Shown here one piece after another: positions 37,994-45,802 of a stretch of 64,000 nt of DNA; within the stretch, counting starts at the first letter, position 1, and every line of letters begins with the position of its first letter. Location of the stretch: contig CAIYSZ010000034.1 in the NCBI GenBank assembly GCA_903928965.1, forward strand, positions 23,333 to 87,332. The letters are read 5' to 3'. The translations under genes were made by a program, and so were the position numbers. The notes below the pieces were generated by a model that ran no database searches, was not told the origin of the DNA, and was given only the letters and a program-made list of their open reading frames with translations. Source of the DNA: an uncultured Pseudomonadota bacterium (GTDB taxonomy: Bacteria; Pseudomonadota; Gammaproteobacteria; Methylococcales; Methylomonadaceae).

Positions 37994-38645
37994 GCCCATC
38001 GGCATATTGCTGGTCGACGACCATGCCATCGTCCGCCTCGGCTACCGCGCCCTGTTCGGCAAACAAAGCGACATGCGTCTCTTGGCGGAAGCCGCCGACG
38101 CCGACCAGGCCTACCGTCTGTACCAAAGCCTGCAACCCGATATCGTGGTCACCGATTGGAGCCTACCGGAACAAAGCGGCCTGCACTTAATCAGCCGCAT
38201 CAAACAGCGCGACGCGGACGCCCGCATACTGGTATTCAGCATGCACCAAAACCCGGCCTTCGCCGAAGCCGCCTGCCGCGCCGGCGCTCTGGGTTACGTG
38301 ACCAAAAACAGCGCGCCGGAAATACTGCTGCAAGGGATACGCGAAATCCGCCAAGGCCGCCGCTTCTTGTCCGCGGACATTGCCCAAGCGCTGGCGCTGG
38401 AAAAACTGCAAGCCGCCGCCTCGCCGTTGCAACAGCTGACCGGCCGCGAATTGGAAATTTTCAGGCTATTGACCTCCGGCCGCGGCACAGAGCAAATCGC
38501 CGCCCTGCTGCACCTTAGCCAAAAAACCGTCGCCAACCATCATTACGCCATCAAGAAAAAACTCGGCGTCACCAATGATATCGAACTCACCCATTTGGCG
38601 CTAAAATGGCGCTTGTTCGATTTACCCTCCGAGCCGAAAGATTAA
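37986..38645 (+). CDS. MoxX-like response regulator (NarL/FixJ family)
   Basis: 219 residues. Receiver domain with LLVDDHAIVRLGYRALF, phospho-acceptor Asp in VVTDWSLPEQSG, the conserved Thr/Ser-to-Ser switch in LVFSMHQ and Lys in GYVTKNSAPE. The C-terminal LuxR-type helix-turn-helix is LTGRELEIFRLL ... IAALLHLSQKTVANHHYAIKKKLGV. Start ATG lies inside the end of the kinase gene. It most probably activates or represses nearby or methanol-oxidation genes after phosphorylation by the MoxY-like kinase. Confidence 0.87.
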   Translation: MTKPIGILLVDDHAIVRLGYRALFGKQSDMRLLAEAADADQAYRLYQSLQPDIVVTDWSLPEQSGLHLISRIKQRDADARILVFSMHQNPAFAEAACRAGALGYVTKNSAPEILLQGIREIRQGRRFLSADIAQALALEKLQAAASPLQQLTGRELEIFRLLTSGRGTEQIAALLHLSQKTVANHHYAIKKKLGVTNDIELTHLALKWRLFDLPSEPKD

Positions 38646-38668
38646 CCCAAACTTTAGCCGACTCACGC

Positions 38669-39178
38669 ATGCCCAACGATTACCCGCCTTTACTCGGTCT
38701 GGCCGCCTTTAGCGGCGTCGGTAAAACCACCTTGCTCACCCGCCTGCTGCCGTTGCTGAACGCTCGCGGCCTGCGCGTCGGCGTTATCAAATTCAGCCAT
38801 CACGACGTAGAAATGGATCATCCCGGCAAGGACAGTTATCTCATCCGCCACGCCGGCGCCAACCCGGTCATGCTAGCCTCGCCCTTCCGGCGCGCGTTGA
38901 TAACAGAACACAAACCGGCGCAAAACCTAAGCTTGCAACAGGAACTGGAGGCTTTTCCGCGCCACGACGTCGATCTGCTGCTCATCGAAGGCTTCCGCGA
39001 CGCCGCGATTCCGAAATTGGAACTGCACCGCCCCAGCCTAGGCCACCCACTGCTCTACCCCAACGACCCCAACATCATCGCCATCGCCAGCGACCAAGTT
39101 TTGTCCCCGCCGCCTATTCCGTTGCTGGATTTGAATGACCTGGAGCAAATCGTTGAATTTATATCGGCTCTGGCTTAA
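38669..39178 (+). CDS. mobB: Molybdopterin-guanine dinucleotide biosynthesis protein MobB
   Basis: 169-residue GTP-binding adaptor that assists MobA in attaching GMP to molybdopterin, for enzymes such as formate dehydrogenase and nitrate reductase. P-loop FSGVGKTTLLTRLLP near residue 13, RVGVIKFSHHDVEMDHPGKDS (family hallmark) and LLIEGFRDAAIPKLELHR are all present. I used ATG 38669 because the longer frame overlaps the response regulator. It starts 24 bp after that gene; shared transcription with the MoxYX-like pair is likely. Confidence 0.93.
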   Translation: MPNDYPPLLGLAAFSGVGKTTLLTRLLPLLNARGLRVGVIKFSHHDVEMDHPGKDSYLIRHAGANPVMLASPFRRALITEHKPAQNLSLQQELEAFPRHDVDLLLIEGFRDAAIPKLELHRPSLGHPLLYPNDPNIIAIASDQVLSPPPIPLLDLNDLEQIVEFISALA

Positions 39179-39200
39179 TTAACCGCAAGCTTCGGGTAAA

Positions 39201-39235
39201 CGATGCGCTTCGCTACGCGAAACAGCATCCTACGG
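39201..39235. repeat. GTAGGATG-type hairpin repeat
   Basis: Reverse complement reads CCGTAGGATGCTG followed by GCGTAGCGAAGCGCATCG; a TTCGC-TACGCGAA core forms a small hairpin. Related copies lie at 35341-35374 and 61123-61155. All three are just outside genes. It belongs to a common class of short dispersed repeats in proteobacteria. Confidence 0.55.
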
Positions 39236-39265
39236 CTAGTTGGGCGGAATCAACCAATCACTCGA

Positions 39266-39310
39266 GGCCTTGGCGGCCGGGAACGGTTGGCGGGGGTGTG
39301 GGAGGCTCTC
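39266..39310. repeat. Structured palindromic repeat, copy B (left half only)
   Basis: Matches the left arm and GGCGGGGGTGTGGGAGGC segment of copies A and C, preceded by the same CCAATCACTCGA lead, then breaks off 13 bp before the stop of the CDF transporter gene. The right arm is missing. Confidence 0.8.
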
Positions 39311-39322
39311 GCTGGAGCGAAT

Positions 39323-40384
39323 TCAAATCGGCGCGGGAGCGCAATGTTCTCCCGCACACTGATTCACTTCTATCGTCACGTGATCCAAATGCACAAACTC
39401 CGCCAGCTTCATCCGATAATGATACGGCGGCTGGGGAAAACGAGTCACCAACACCACAATCGCCGCATAGTGCCGCGGACTGACCCGCCAAACGTGCAAA
39501 TCGCTGACCATACATTCGCCGTCGGCCTCTAACGCCCCCCGTACGGCTTGCAGAAATTCCGGCCCGGCGGTTTGATCCAATAAAATCGGCGCGGTGTCCT
39601 TAATCAAACCGCGCGCCCACAGCAAAATCACCGCCGCCCCGACCAAACCCATCACCGCGTCCAGCCAATTCCAACCATAATACTTCCCCGCCAGCAAAGC
39701 GACGATAGCCAAAACCGAGGTAAAAGCGTCCGCCAACACATGTAAAAAAGCCGCGCGCAGATTATGGTCTTGATGAACGTTCCGGTCATGATGTTCGTGA
39801 TGTTCGTGATGGTCATGGTCATGGTCATGATGTCCGTGATCCCGCGTATGCTCATGATGCGCATGCGGCTCGGCATGGTCATGCGCGTCATGGCCGCCAT
39901 GCGCGTGATGATGTTCGTGATGATGATGCTCGCCGCCCGCCAGCAACAAAGCGCACATTAAATTGACAGCCAAGCCCAGGCCGGCCACCCAAATCGCCTC
40001 ATCGAAACGGATGATCTCCGGCAGCACCAAGCGCGCCGACGATTCCGCCGCCATCATCACGGCCACCACCGCCAAAGCGATGGAACTGGCAAAGCCGCCT
40101 AGCACGCCCACCTTGGCCGGACTAAAAGCGAAAGTCTCGTCGCCGGCATGCACCCGGCCGTAACGGTAAGCGTAAATGGTAATCATGAACGCCAGCGCAT
40201 GGGTAGCCATGTGCCAGCCGTCCGCCAACAAAGCCATGGAGTGAAAACTCAAACCGGCTCCGATCTCCGCCAACATGGTCAGAAACGTCAGCCACAGCAC
40301 CCACTTTGAGCGCGCCTCGCCTTTTTCATTGATCCGCGCAAAATCATGCGCATGCCGCCAATTGCCAATGTCATGTTGATGCAT
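39323..40384 (-). CDS. Cation diffusion facilitator with His-rich loop (DmeF/CzcD-like)
   Basis: Inner-membrane metal/proton antiporter, 353 residues, six predicted helices. Metal sites of the family are seen as LLADGWHMATHAL in helix II and HVLADAFTSVLA in helix V. Between helices IV and V lies a loop of about 58 residues (about 150-208) in which roughly half are His, the rest mostly Asp, Glu and Gly. The C-terminal cytoplasmic domain ends VTIEVNQCAGEHCAPAPI with two cysteines. The His loop and N-terminal MHQHDIGNWRHAHDF are typical of DmeF, which exports cobalt and nickel; zinc is also possible. The DNA of the loop is a low-complexity ATG/GTC tract. Confidence 0.9.
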   Translation of the reverse strand: MHQHDIGNWRHAHDFARINEKGEARSKWVLWLTFLTMLAEIGAGLSFHSMALLADGWHMATHALAFMITIYAYRYGRVHAGDETFAFSPAKVGVLGGFASSIALAVVAVMMAAESSARLVLPEIIRFDEAIWVAGLGLAVNLMCALLLAGGEHHHHEHHHAHGGHDAHDHAEPHAHHEHTRDHGHHDHDHDHHEHHEHHDRNVHQDHNLRAAFLHVLADAFTSVLAIVALLAGKYYGWNWLDAVMGLVGAAVILLWARGLIKDTAPILLDQTAGPEFLQAVRGALEADGECMVSDLHVWRVSPRHYAAIVVLVTRFPQPPYHYRMKLAEFVHLDHVTIEVNQCAGEHCAPAPI

Positions 40385-40555
40385 GTCGAGTACCCGAAAC
40401 CCAAGCCGCGATAGCCGTTAATAATAACCGAAACTTGGCCGTCCGTATAATGCGGGGCGCGTTGTTTTCCCAAACCGCTAGCATGGCTTCACATCCCGGC
40501 CCGCATGTGTTAACTTTAAAAGAATACGATCCCGCCATTAACCCCGCACCCGCCC

Positions 40556-41494
40556 ATGAAACGCTCACATTTATTGCTCGCCCTTTTCGTCAGCTTGCTG
40601 GCTTGGCACGCGCCCGCTCCAGCCGCCGCCGCCACGCCCGCCGGCGCGGACGTGTTGCGGCTGCATACCGGTCTGCCGCAACGCCGTCACGACTCACTCT
40701 TCAGCTATAACGTGGAATGGCGCAAAGACCAAGGCGAACTCTACCGCGCCACCGGCATCAGCTTTTTCAATGCCGCCAAAATGGACGCCGACGCTCCGCC
40801 GGCCGCCGTCGCCAAAAAACTCGCCATCGCCATGCGCGACGGCCTTATCCCCATGGATCCAGGCTGGCGCGGCCTAACGCTCGACCAACCGGCCGAGCAG
40901 CCTCTGCTCACCTTAAGCAACAAAGCCGGCTTCTCGTTCACTAACATCATCGTCCGCGACTACACCAACCAAGCGCTTGGCTTTGACCTGAACGGAGCCG
41001 CCTTCAATGCCAAGCGCGTGGAAGCGGCGCTGGATCTCGTATTGGCCGCCGACGTGGAATATCTGGATGGCTTCGCCTCGAAAAAAGGCCTCACCACCAG
41101 CCAAGGCGAAATTATTGTCACCTTAGACCAACAACCGCCGCTGCATATTCAAACCGAGGGCAAGTCCACCCAACAATTGGAACAGGAATTGGCGCAACGG
41201 ATTACAGGCGCGACATTCAGCAACGAATCCCTGGTCCCGATGCTGATCAACCTGGACAAACGCAACAACAAACCCTTCGACGGCGGCGAAGTGCAATTAT
41301 TGAATAGCGGCGTCAAATCCCTGCGCATGGAAATTACCGACCCCGCCGTGGGCGTGTTAACTAAATTCAAATATCCGGACGAAAACCATACCGTGGAAAT
41401 TATCGAGCCGCGCTTCATGATGGCGCTTTTGGCCGTGACCGTGTTCGGCGTTATCGGATTTCTTTACTGGAGAAACCGAAAAAATCCGCTTTAG
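40556..41494 (+). CDS. Membrane-anchored secreted protein, unknown
   Basis: 312 residues with N-terminal signal peptide (LLLALFVSLLAWHAPAPAAAA) and a C-terminal membrane helix with basic end (MMALLAVTVFGVIGFLYWRNRKNPL), so most of the chain is periplasmic and held at the inner membrane by its tail. I recognise no domain. Its middle has repeated beta-like segments (LLTLSNKAGFSFTNIIVRDY, EIIVTLDQQPPLHIQTEG). It is 15 bp ahead of a small membrane protein and 390 bp ahead of pta. Role unknown. Confidence 0.7.
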   Translation: MKRSHLLLALFVSLLAWHAPAPAAAATPAGADVLRLHTGLPQRRHDSLFSYNVEWRKDQGELYRATGISFFNAAKMDADAPPAAVAKKLAIAMRDGLIPMDPGWRGLTLDQPAEQPLLTLSNKAGFSFTNIIVRDYTNQALGFDLNGAAFNAKRVEAALDLVLAADVEYLDGFASKKGLTTSQGEIIVTLDQQPPLHIQTEGKSTQQLEQELAQRITGATFSNESLVPMLINLDKRNNKPFDGGEVQLLNSGVKSLRMEITDPAVGVLTKFKYPDENHTVEIIEPRFMMALLAVTVFGVIGFLYWRNRKNPL

Positions 41495-41508
41495 GCTATA
41501 ATGAAGGA

Positions 41509-41829
41509 ATGAATAAAAACCTAAACCAACCCGTAAACACCATGCAAAAAGATCCCAAAACGCCCTGGTGGGTATACATGGCGCTCTCCAGCATTCAAAC
41601 CCGCAAGGGAGCAATGTTGTTGATCCTCTCCAACGTCGTTTTTTCCGCCTATTGCATACCTTGGGCCAGCTTATACACCGAAGCCGCCTGGGTGAAAACC
41701 TTGTTCCTGATCGAAGACTGGGAATGGTTTGCCTGGACCGCGCCTATGAATATTTGGTACTGGTTCAGCGTGCGCTGGGTGGACAAAAACCGCGGCTGGG
41801 AAACGGAAACGGCCAGCCAACAAGCCTAA
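41509..41829 (+). CDS. Small membrane protein, unknown
   Basis: 106 residues. Begins hydrophilic (MNKNLNQPVNTMQKDPKTP), followed by a hydrophobic helix (GAMLLILSNVVFSAYCIPWA) and a Trp/Phe-rich second segment (DWEWFAWTAPMNIWYWFSVRWV). Twelve or so aromatic residues near the predicted membrane surface are striking. An internal ATG at 41542 is an alternative start. Tight spacing to the preceding gene suggests co-expression. No family recognised. Confidence 0.65.
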   Translation: MNKNLNQPVNTMQKDPKTPWWVYMALSSIQTRKGAMLLILSNVVFSAYCIPWASLYTEAAWVKTLFLIEDWEWFAWTAPMNIWYWFSVRWVDKNRGWETETASQQA

Positions 41830-41884
41830 AACACCCCCCGACGACGCCGGTTAGCGCCGGCGGCGAATTCATGGAGAATCGCCG

Positions 41885-43999
41885 ATGTCCGCCACAGCCG
41901 ACGCCCAATGCATCGCCCAAAACATCTATATCACCGGTGTAGACGACAGCATTTGCAATAGCGCGCTGATCCTGGCCATCATGGAAATGCTGGCCGGCCA
42001 TGCCGGCGCTTGCCGGGTATTTCGCCCGATAGCGCCCGCGCACGCCGCCTCCGATGCGCCAACCTGCCTTTTGCAAGGCCGCGAACCCGCCGAGCCTATC
42101 CATTACGGCTGCGACAGCGAACAAGCCGGGCAACTCTTGGCCGCCGGCCAGTACCAGGAACTATTGAAACGCATCCTGGAACAATACCGCGACCTGCAAG
42201 AACAGCATGAACACATTCTATGCCTGGGCTCCGATTTCGGCGGCGGCAGCCAACAAGCCGAATTTGAATTCAATTCCGATCTAGCCTACCATTTCGGCTG
42301 CCTATTGCTGCCGGTCATCTCGGCGCGGGGGCTGGACGCCGAACGGCTGCTTGAGCATCTGGCCAGCTTGAAACACAACCTAGCCGAGCGTAAATGCGAG
42401 CTATTGACCTGCGTGGTCAATCAAATTCCGCCGGAACATTACCCGGAACTGCAAACCGCCGCCGCCGCGCTCGGCGACTTTCCGCTGGCGCTGATACCCA
42501 CGGACCCGAATCTGGAGCATTTGACGCTGGACAACATCGCCCAAGCGCTTGCCGCCACGGTATTAGCCGGCGGCGACGCCTTGCACCGCGAGGCCGGCCC
42601 ATGCAAAATCGCCGCCATGCAGGCGCCGGAATTTCTGGACCGCCTGGCCGACGGGGATCTGATTATCGCCCCCGGCGACCGCATGGACATCTTGCTCGCT
42701 TGCTTGGTCAGCCAAAACGCCAAAAGTTTTCCGCAAATCGCCGGCCTGTTGCTGACCGAACCCGCGCCGGACGCGCCGCGGATTCAAAAACTGCTGCACA
42801 GCCTGGAGCAACCCCGCTTCCCGATCCTCGCCGTGGCCGGCGACGCACTGGCCGCCGCCTTGCAAGTCGGCCAAACCCTACCCCGCCTGGACCCCAAAGA
42901 CCAGCGCAAAACCGCCAAGGCGCTCGGCTTCATTGAAAACCATTTGCACTTGTTTGAACTCAAGCAACGGCTCTGCGCTCCCAGTCGGCCCAAAATGACG
43001 CCGCTGATGTTTGAATACGAATTACTGCAACGCGCCAAGGCCAACCCGCGCCACATTGTGCTGCCGGAAGGCGAGGAAGAGCGCATTCTGCGCGCCGCCG
43101 AAATATTGCTTTACCGGCGAGCGGTCACGCTCACCCTGCTGGGCGATGAAACCGTCATCCGGCGAAAAATCAAAACCTTAGACTTAAAGCTCAACAACAT
43201 CGCCATCATAGACCCGCAAACCTCGCCCTGGCGCGACGAATTCGCGGAAATTTACTACCAAGCGCGCAAGCATAAAAATATCAGCCTAGCCTCGGCCTAC
43301 GATCTAATGGGCGACGTCAGCTACTTCGGCACACTGATGATCCAGCGCGGCTATGCCGACGGCATGGTATCCGGCGCGGTGCATTCCACCCAGCACACTA
43401 TCCGCCCGGCGTTTGAAATCATCAAAACCCGCCCCGGCGTCAGTCTGGTCTCCAGCGTATTTCTCATGTGCATGCCGGACCGGGTGCTGGTGTTCGGCGA
43501 CTGCGCCGTCAACCCCAACCCCGACGCCGAACAATTGGCCGACATTGCCATCAGCGCCGCCGCCACCGCGCAAAAATTCAACATAGAACCCAAGATCGCC
43601 ATGCTCTCTTACGCCACCGGAGACTCCGGCAAGGGCGAGGCGGTGGACAAAGTACGCCTCGCCACCCAAATCGCCAAGCAACTGCGCCCGGACCTCAAAA
43701 TTGACGGCCCGATACAATACGACGCCGCGGTAGACCGTGACGTGGCTCACACCAAGCTGCCGGATAGCGAAGTCGCCGGCCAGGCCAGCGTGTTCATTTT
43801 TCCGGACCTGAACACCGGCAACAACACCTATAAAGCGGTGCAGCGCGCCGCCAACGCGGTCGCCATCGGCCCCATACTGCAAGGCCTAAACAAACCGGTC
43901 AACGACCTCAGCCGCGGCTGCACCGTCGCCGATATCGTCAACACCGTCATCATCACCGCCATTCAAGCCCAAGAACACATTAGCCGCGCCGCGCCATGA
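41885..43999 (+). CDS. pta: Phosphate acetyltransferase
   Basis: Interconverts acetyl-CoA and acetyl phosphate. The 704-residue, long-form enzyme has an N-terminal P-loop-like/DRTGG regulatory half (about 1-370) and a C-terminal catalytic domain (about 380-704) starting MTPLMFEYELLQRAKANPRHIVLPEGEEERIL, with the PTA_PTB signature MVSGAVHSTQHTIRPAFEII (residues split around 495-515) and YDAAVDRDVAHTKLPDSEVAGQ. The N-terminal Walker motif is degenerate (YITGVDDSICNSAL). GGAG eight bases ahead fixes the start. Its stop overlaps ackA by four bases. Confidence 0.96.
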   Translation: MSATADAQCIAQNIYITGVDDSICNSALILAIMEMLAGHAGACRVFRPIAPAHAASDAPTCLLQGREPAEPIHYGCDSEQAGQLLAAGQYQELLKRILEQYRDLQEQHEHILCLGSDFGGGSQQAEFEFNSDLAYHFGCLLLPVISARGLDAERLLEHLASLKHNLAERKCELLTCVVNQIPPEHYPELQTAAAALGDFPLALIPTDPNLEHLTLDNIAQALAATVLAGGDALHREAGPCKIAAMQAPEFLDRLADGDLIIAPGDRMDILLACLVSQNAKSFPQIAGLLLTEPAPDAPRIQKLLHSLEQPRFPILAVAGDALAAALQVGQTLPRLDPKDQRKTAKALGFIENHLHLFELKQRLCAPSRPKMTPLMFEYELLQRAKANPRHIVLPEGEEERILRAAEILLYRRAVTLTLLGDETVIRRKIKTLDLKLNNIAIIDPQTSPWRDEFAEIYYQARKHKNISLASAYDLMGDVSYFGTLMIQRGYADGMVSGAVHSTQHTIRPAFEIIKTRPGVSLVSSVFLMCMPDRVLVFGDCAVNPNPDAEQLADIAISAAATAQKFNIEPKIAMLSYATGDSGKGEAVDKVRLATQIAKQLRPDLKIDGPIQYDAAVDRDVAHTKLPDSEVAGQASVFIFPDLNTGNNTYKAVQRAANAVAIGPILQGLNKPVNDLSRGCTVADIVNTVIITAIQAQEHISRAAP

Positions 44000-45201
44000 A
44001 AATACTCATCCTCAACGCCGGAAGCTCCTCATTGAAATACAGCCTGTTCGGCCTCCAATCGACCTGTCTGTTGTGTCACGGCTTGATAGAACGCATAGGC
44101 GGGGACGCCAGCCACGAATACGCCGCGCCGGACGGCGTGAAACAAACCCTAGCCATCGCCGCCGCCGACCACCAACAAGCATTAAGCGTGGTATTTCAAC
44201 TCCTGGCCCGCTTGGAGCTTCTAACCGACATAAAATCGCTGGCCGGCGTCGGCCACCGCGTGGTGCATGGCGGCGAGCGCTTCAACCGGCCCACGCTGAT
44301 TACCGAATCAGTATTGCAACAAATCGACGCCGCCTGCCCGCTGGCTCCGCTGCACAACCCGGCCAACCTGCTCGGCATCCGCGAAGCCATGCGGCAACTG
44401 CCCGGCATAGCGCAAGTCGCTGTATTCGACACCGCCTACCACCAAACCCTGCCAGACTACGCCTACCGCTACGCCCTGCCGGGCGAACTCTACCGCGATC
44501 ACGCCGTGCGCCGTTACGGCTTTCATGGCGTGTCGCATTTTTATGTCGCCAAGCAAGCGGCGGCTTTCCTAGGCAAACCCCTGACTGAATGTAACTTCAT
44601 CACCCTCCACCTCGGCAACGGGGCCAGCGTCGCCGCCATCGCCGGGGGCAAAAGCGTGGACACCTCCATGGGCCTCACCCCGCTGGAAGGCCTAGTCATG
44701 GGCAGCCGCAGCGGCGACCTGGACCCGGCCATCCCCTTCTACCTGCACCGCGCCCTGGGGCTGGACTACCCCGCCATTGAGGAACTGCTGAACAAAAACA
44801 GCGGCTGCAAAGGCCTGTGCGGCGACAATGACCTGCGCAACATCCACGCCCGCGCCAACGTCGGCGACGCAGACGCCTGTTTAACCCTGGAAATTTACGC
44901 CTACCGAATCAAAAAATACATCGGCGCTTATTTCGCGGTGCTGAATCATGTGGACGGCATCGTCTTCACCGGCGGCGTCGGCGAAAACGACGCCTGGGTA
45001 CGCGCCCAAAGCTGCGCCGGGCTCAGCGCCCTAGGCATCGGCATAGACGCTAAAACCAACGCCAAACCGGCGCGGCCAATCGGCCAAATCAGCCCGCCGG
45101 GCGCACCGACCGCGGTACTGGTCGTCGCCACCGACGAAGAACTGGAGATTGCCTTGCAGACTCAGGCTTGTTTGGAAGCGCTGGATCAAGCTGGCGTTTG
45201 A
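43996..45201 (+). CDS. ackA: Acetate kinase
   Basis: Converts acetyl phosphate and ADP to acetate and ATP; with Pta it makes the acetate overflow or fermentation route, known to operate in methanotrophs under low oxygen. The 401-residue protein carries the ASKHA motifs LILNAGSSSLKYSLF, GHRVVHGGERF, FDTAYHQTLP, RRYGFHGVSHFYV (contains the catalytic-region Arg/His), ITLHLGNGASVAAI and FTGGVGENDAWVR. ATGA overlap with pta shows translational coupling. Confidence 0.97.
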   Translation: MKILILNAGSSSLKYSLFGLQSTCLLCHGLIERIGGDASHEYAAPDGVKQTLAIAAADHQQALSVVFQLLARLELLTDIKSLAGVGHRVVHGGERFNRPTLITESVLQQIDAACPLAPLHNPANLLGIREAMRQLPGIAQVAVFDTAYHQTLPDYAYRYALPGELYRDHAVRRYGFHGVSHFYVAKQAAAFLGKPLTECNFITLHLGNGASVAAIAGGKSVDTSMGLTPLEGLVMGSRSGDLDPAIPFYLHRALGLDYPAIEELLNKNSGCKGLCGDNDLRNIHARANVGDADACLTLEIYAYRIKKYIGAYFAVLNHVDGIVFTGGVGENDAWVRAQSCAGLSALGIGIDAKTNAKPARPIGQISPPGAPTAVLVVATDEELEIALQTQACLEALDQAGV

Positions 45202-45294
45202 TTTTACAAACCATCCGATATGTCATATCTCTTACTGCGACTTGATAAGGTGTTCACCCATTAGCCAGCCGGTGTCAATCTGAAGAAAGGTGTC

Positions 45295-45399
45295 TTATTC
45301 GTTTGTTCCAAAAACTTCCATAACCCCCTTACGGTCAACTTCAGCGAATAAGCCCTTCAAAAATTGCCAAGCATCCTGAAATGCATTATGCGGAATCAT
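45295..45399 (-). pseudogene. Possible small ORF or gene remnant
   Basis: A 34-codon frame starting ATG at 45399 (MIPHNAFQDAWQFLKGLF ...) and ending TAA. It overlaps the end of another short open stretch in a different frame. Amino-acid composition is protein-like with an amphipathic helix, but there is no ribosome-binding site. It may be a remnant of a toxin-antitoxin-like locus; I do not recognise a family. Confidence 0.25.
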
Positions 45400-45604
45400 A
45401 ACCCAATTCAATTTGCGCTATGGTGCGCCGTAAATTTCTGTCGATGACCAATTCGGTAATTTTTCGCGCCGCATGCTCAAATACTGGTGCTTTTTTTTAT
45501 TTGCACGACTTTCGTTTAGTCTACCATATCAACAACCCAACTATAAACGAAAGCTTCGCCGCCGCTCTTCACCTGAACAAACCCCAATCCATCCAACCAC
45601 TCAA

Positions 45605-45718
45605 GGCCTTGGCGACCGGGAACTGTTGGCGGGGGTGTGGGAGGCATGGATGCCGACCCCAAGCCTACACGGATGTATTCACGGCGTCCCCCGACAACAG
45701 TTCCCGGTCGTCAAGGCC
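45605..45718. repeat. Structured palindromic repeat, copy C
   Basis: Outer arms GGCCTTGGCGACCGGG ... and its inverse pair over about 30 bp with two differences. Inner hairpin 1 is GGCATGGATGCC (45643-45654); inner hairpin 2 is TACACGGATGTA (45666-45677). Preceded by CCAACCACTCAA, as in other copies. Lies between the convergent ackA and uvrA ends. Confidence 0.9.
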
Positions 45719-45802
45719 GATTTAGATTCAAAAGCCTTTTACTTTGCCATCAAAATGGTCAGCGGCCGGTCAATGGTTTTAAATTCGTAACATTGATACT
45801 CA

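Larger units (their letters stand above)
45202..45802. other. Gap between convergent ackA and uvrA
   Basis: About 600 bp with a full copy of the structured repeat (45605-45718) and two short overlapping minus-strand frames. One encodes KITELVIDRNLRRTIAQIEL-like sequence (about 45380-45470), the other is listed separately. Neither is complete enough to call a gene; together they look like a decayed small locus. Confidence 0.5.

Noticed and set aside
39740..39935. Short tandem repeats resembling a CRISPR or microsatellite
   Set aside because: The repeats encode the His/Asp/Glu metal-binding loop of the CDF transporter; no spacer-repeat structure.
39764..39961. Met/Val-rich frame opposite the CDF transporter
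   Set aside because: It is the antisense of the His-rich loop codons (ATG/GTC runs); low complexity created by the real gene.
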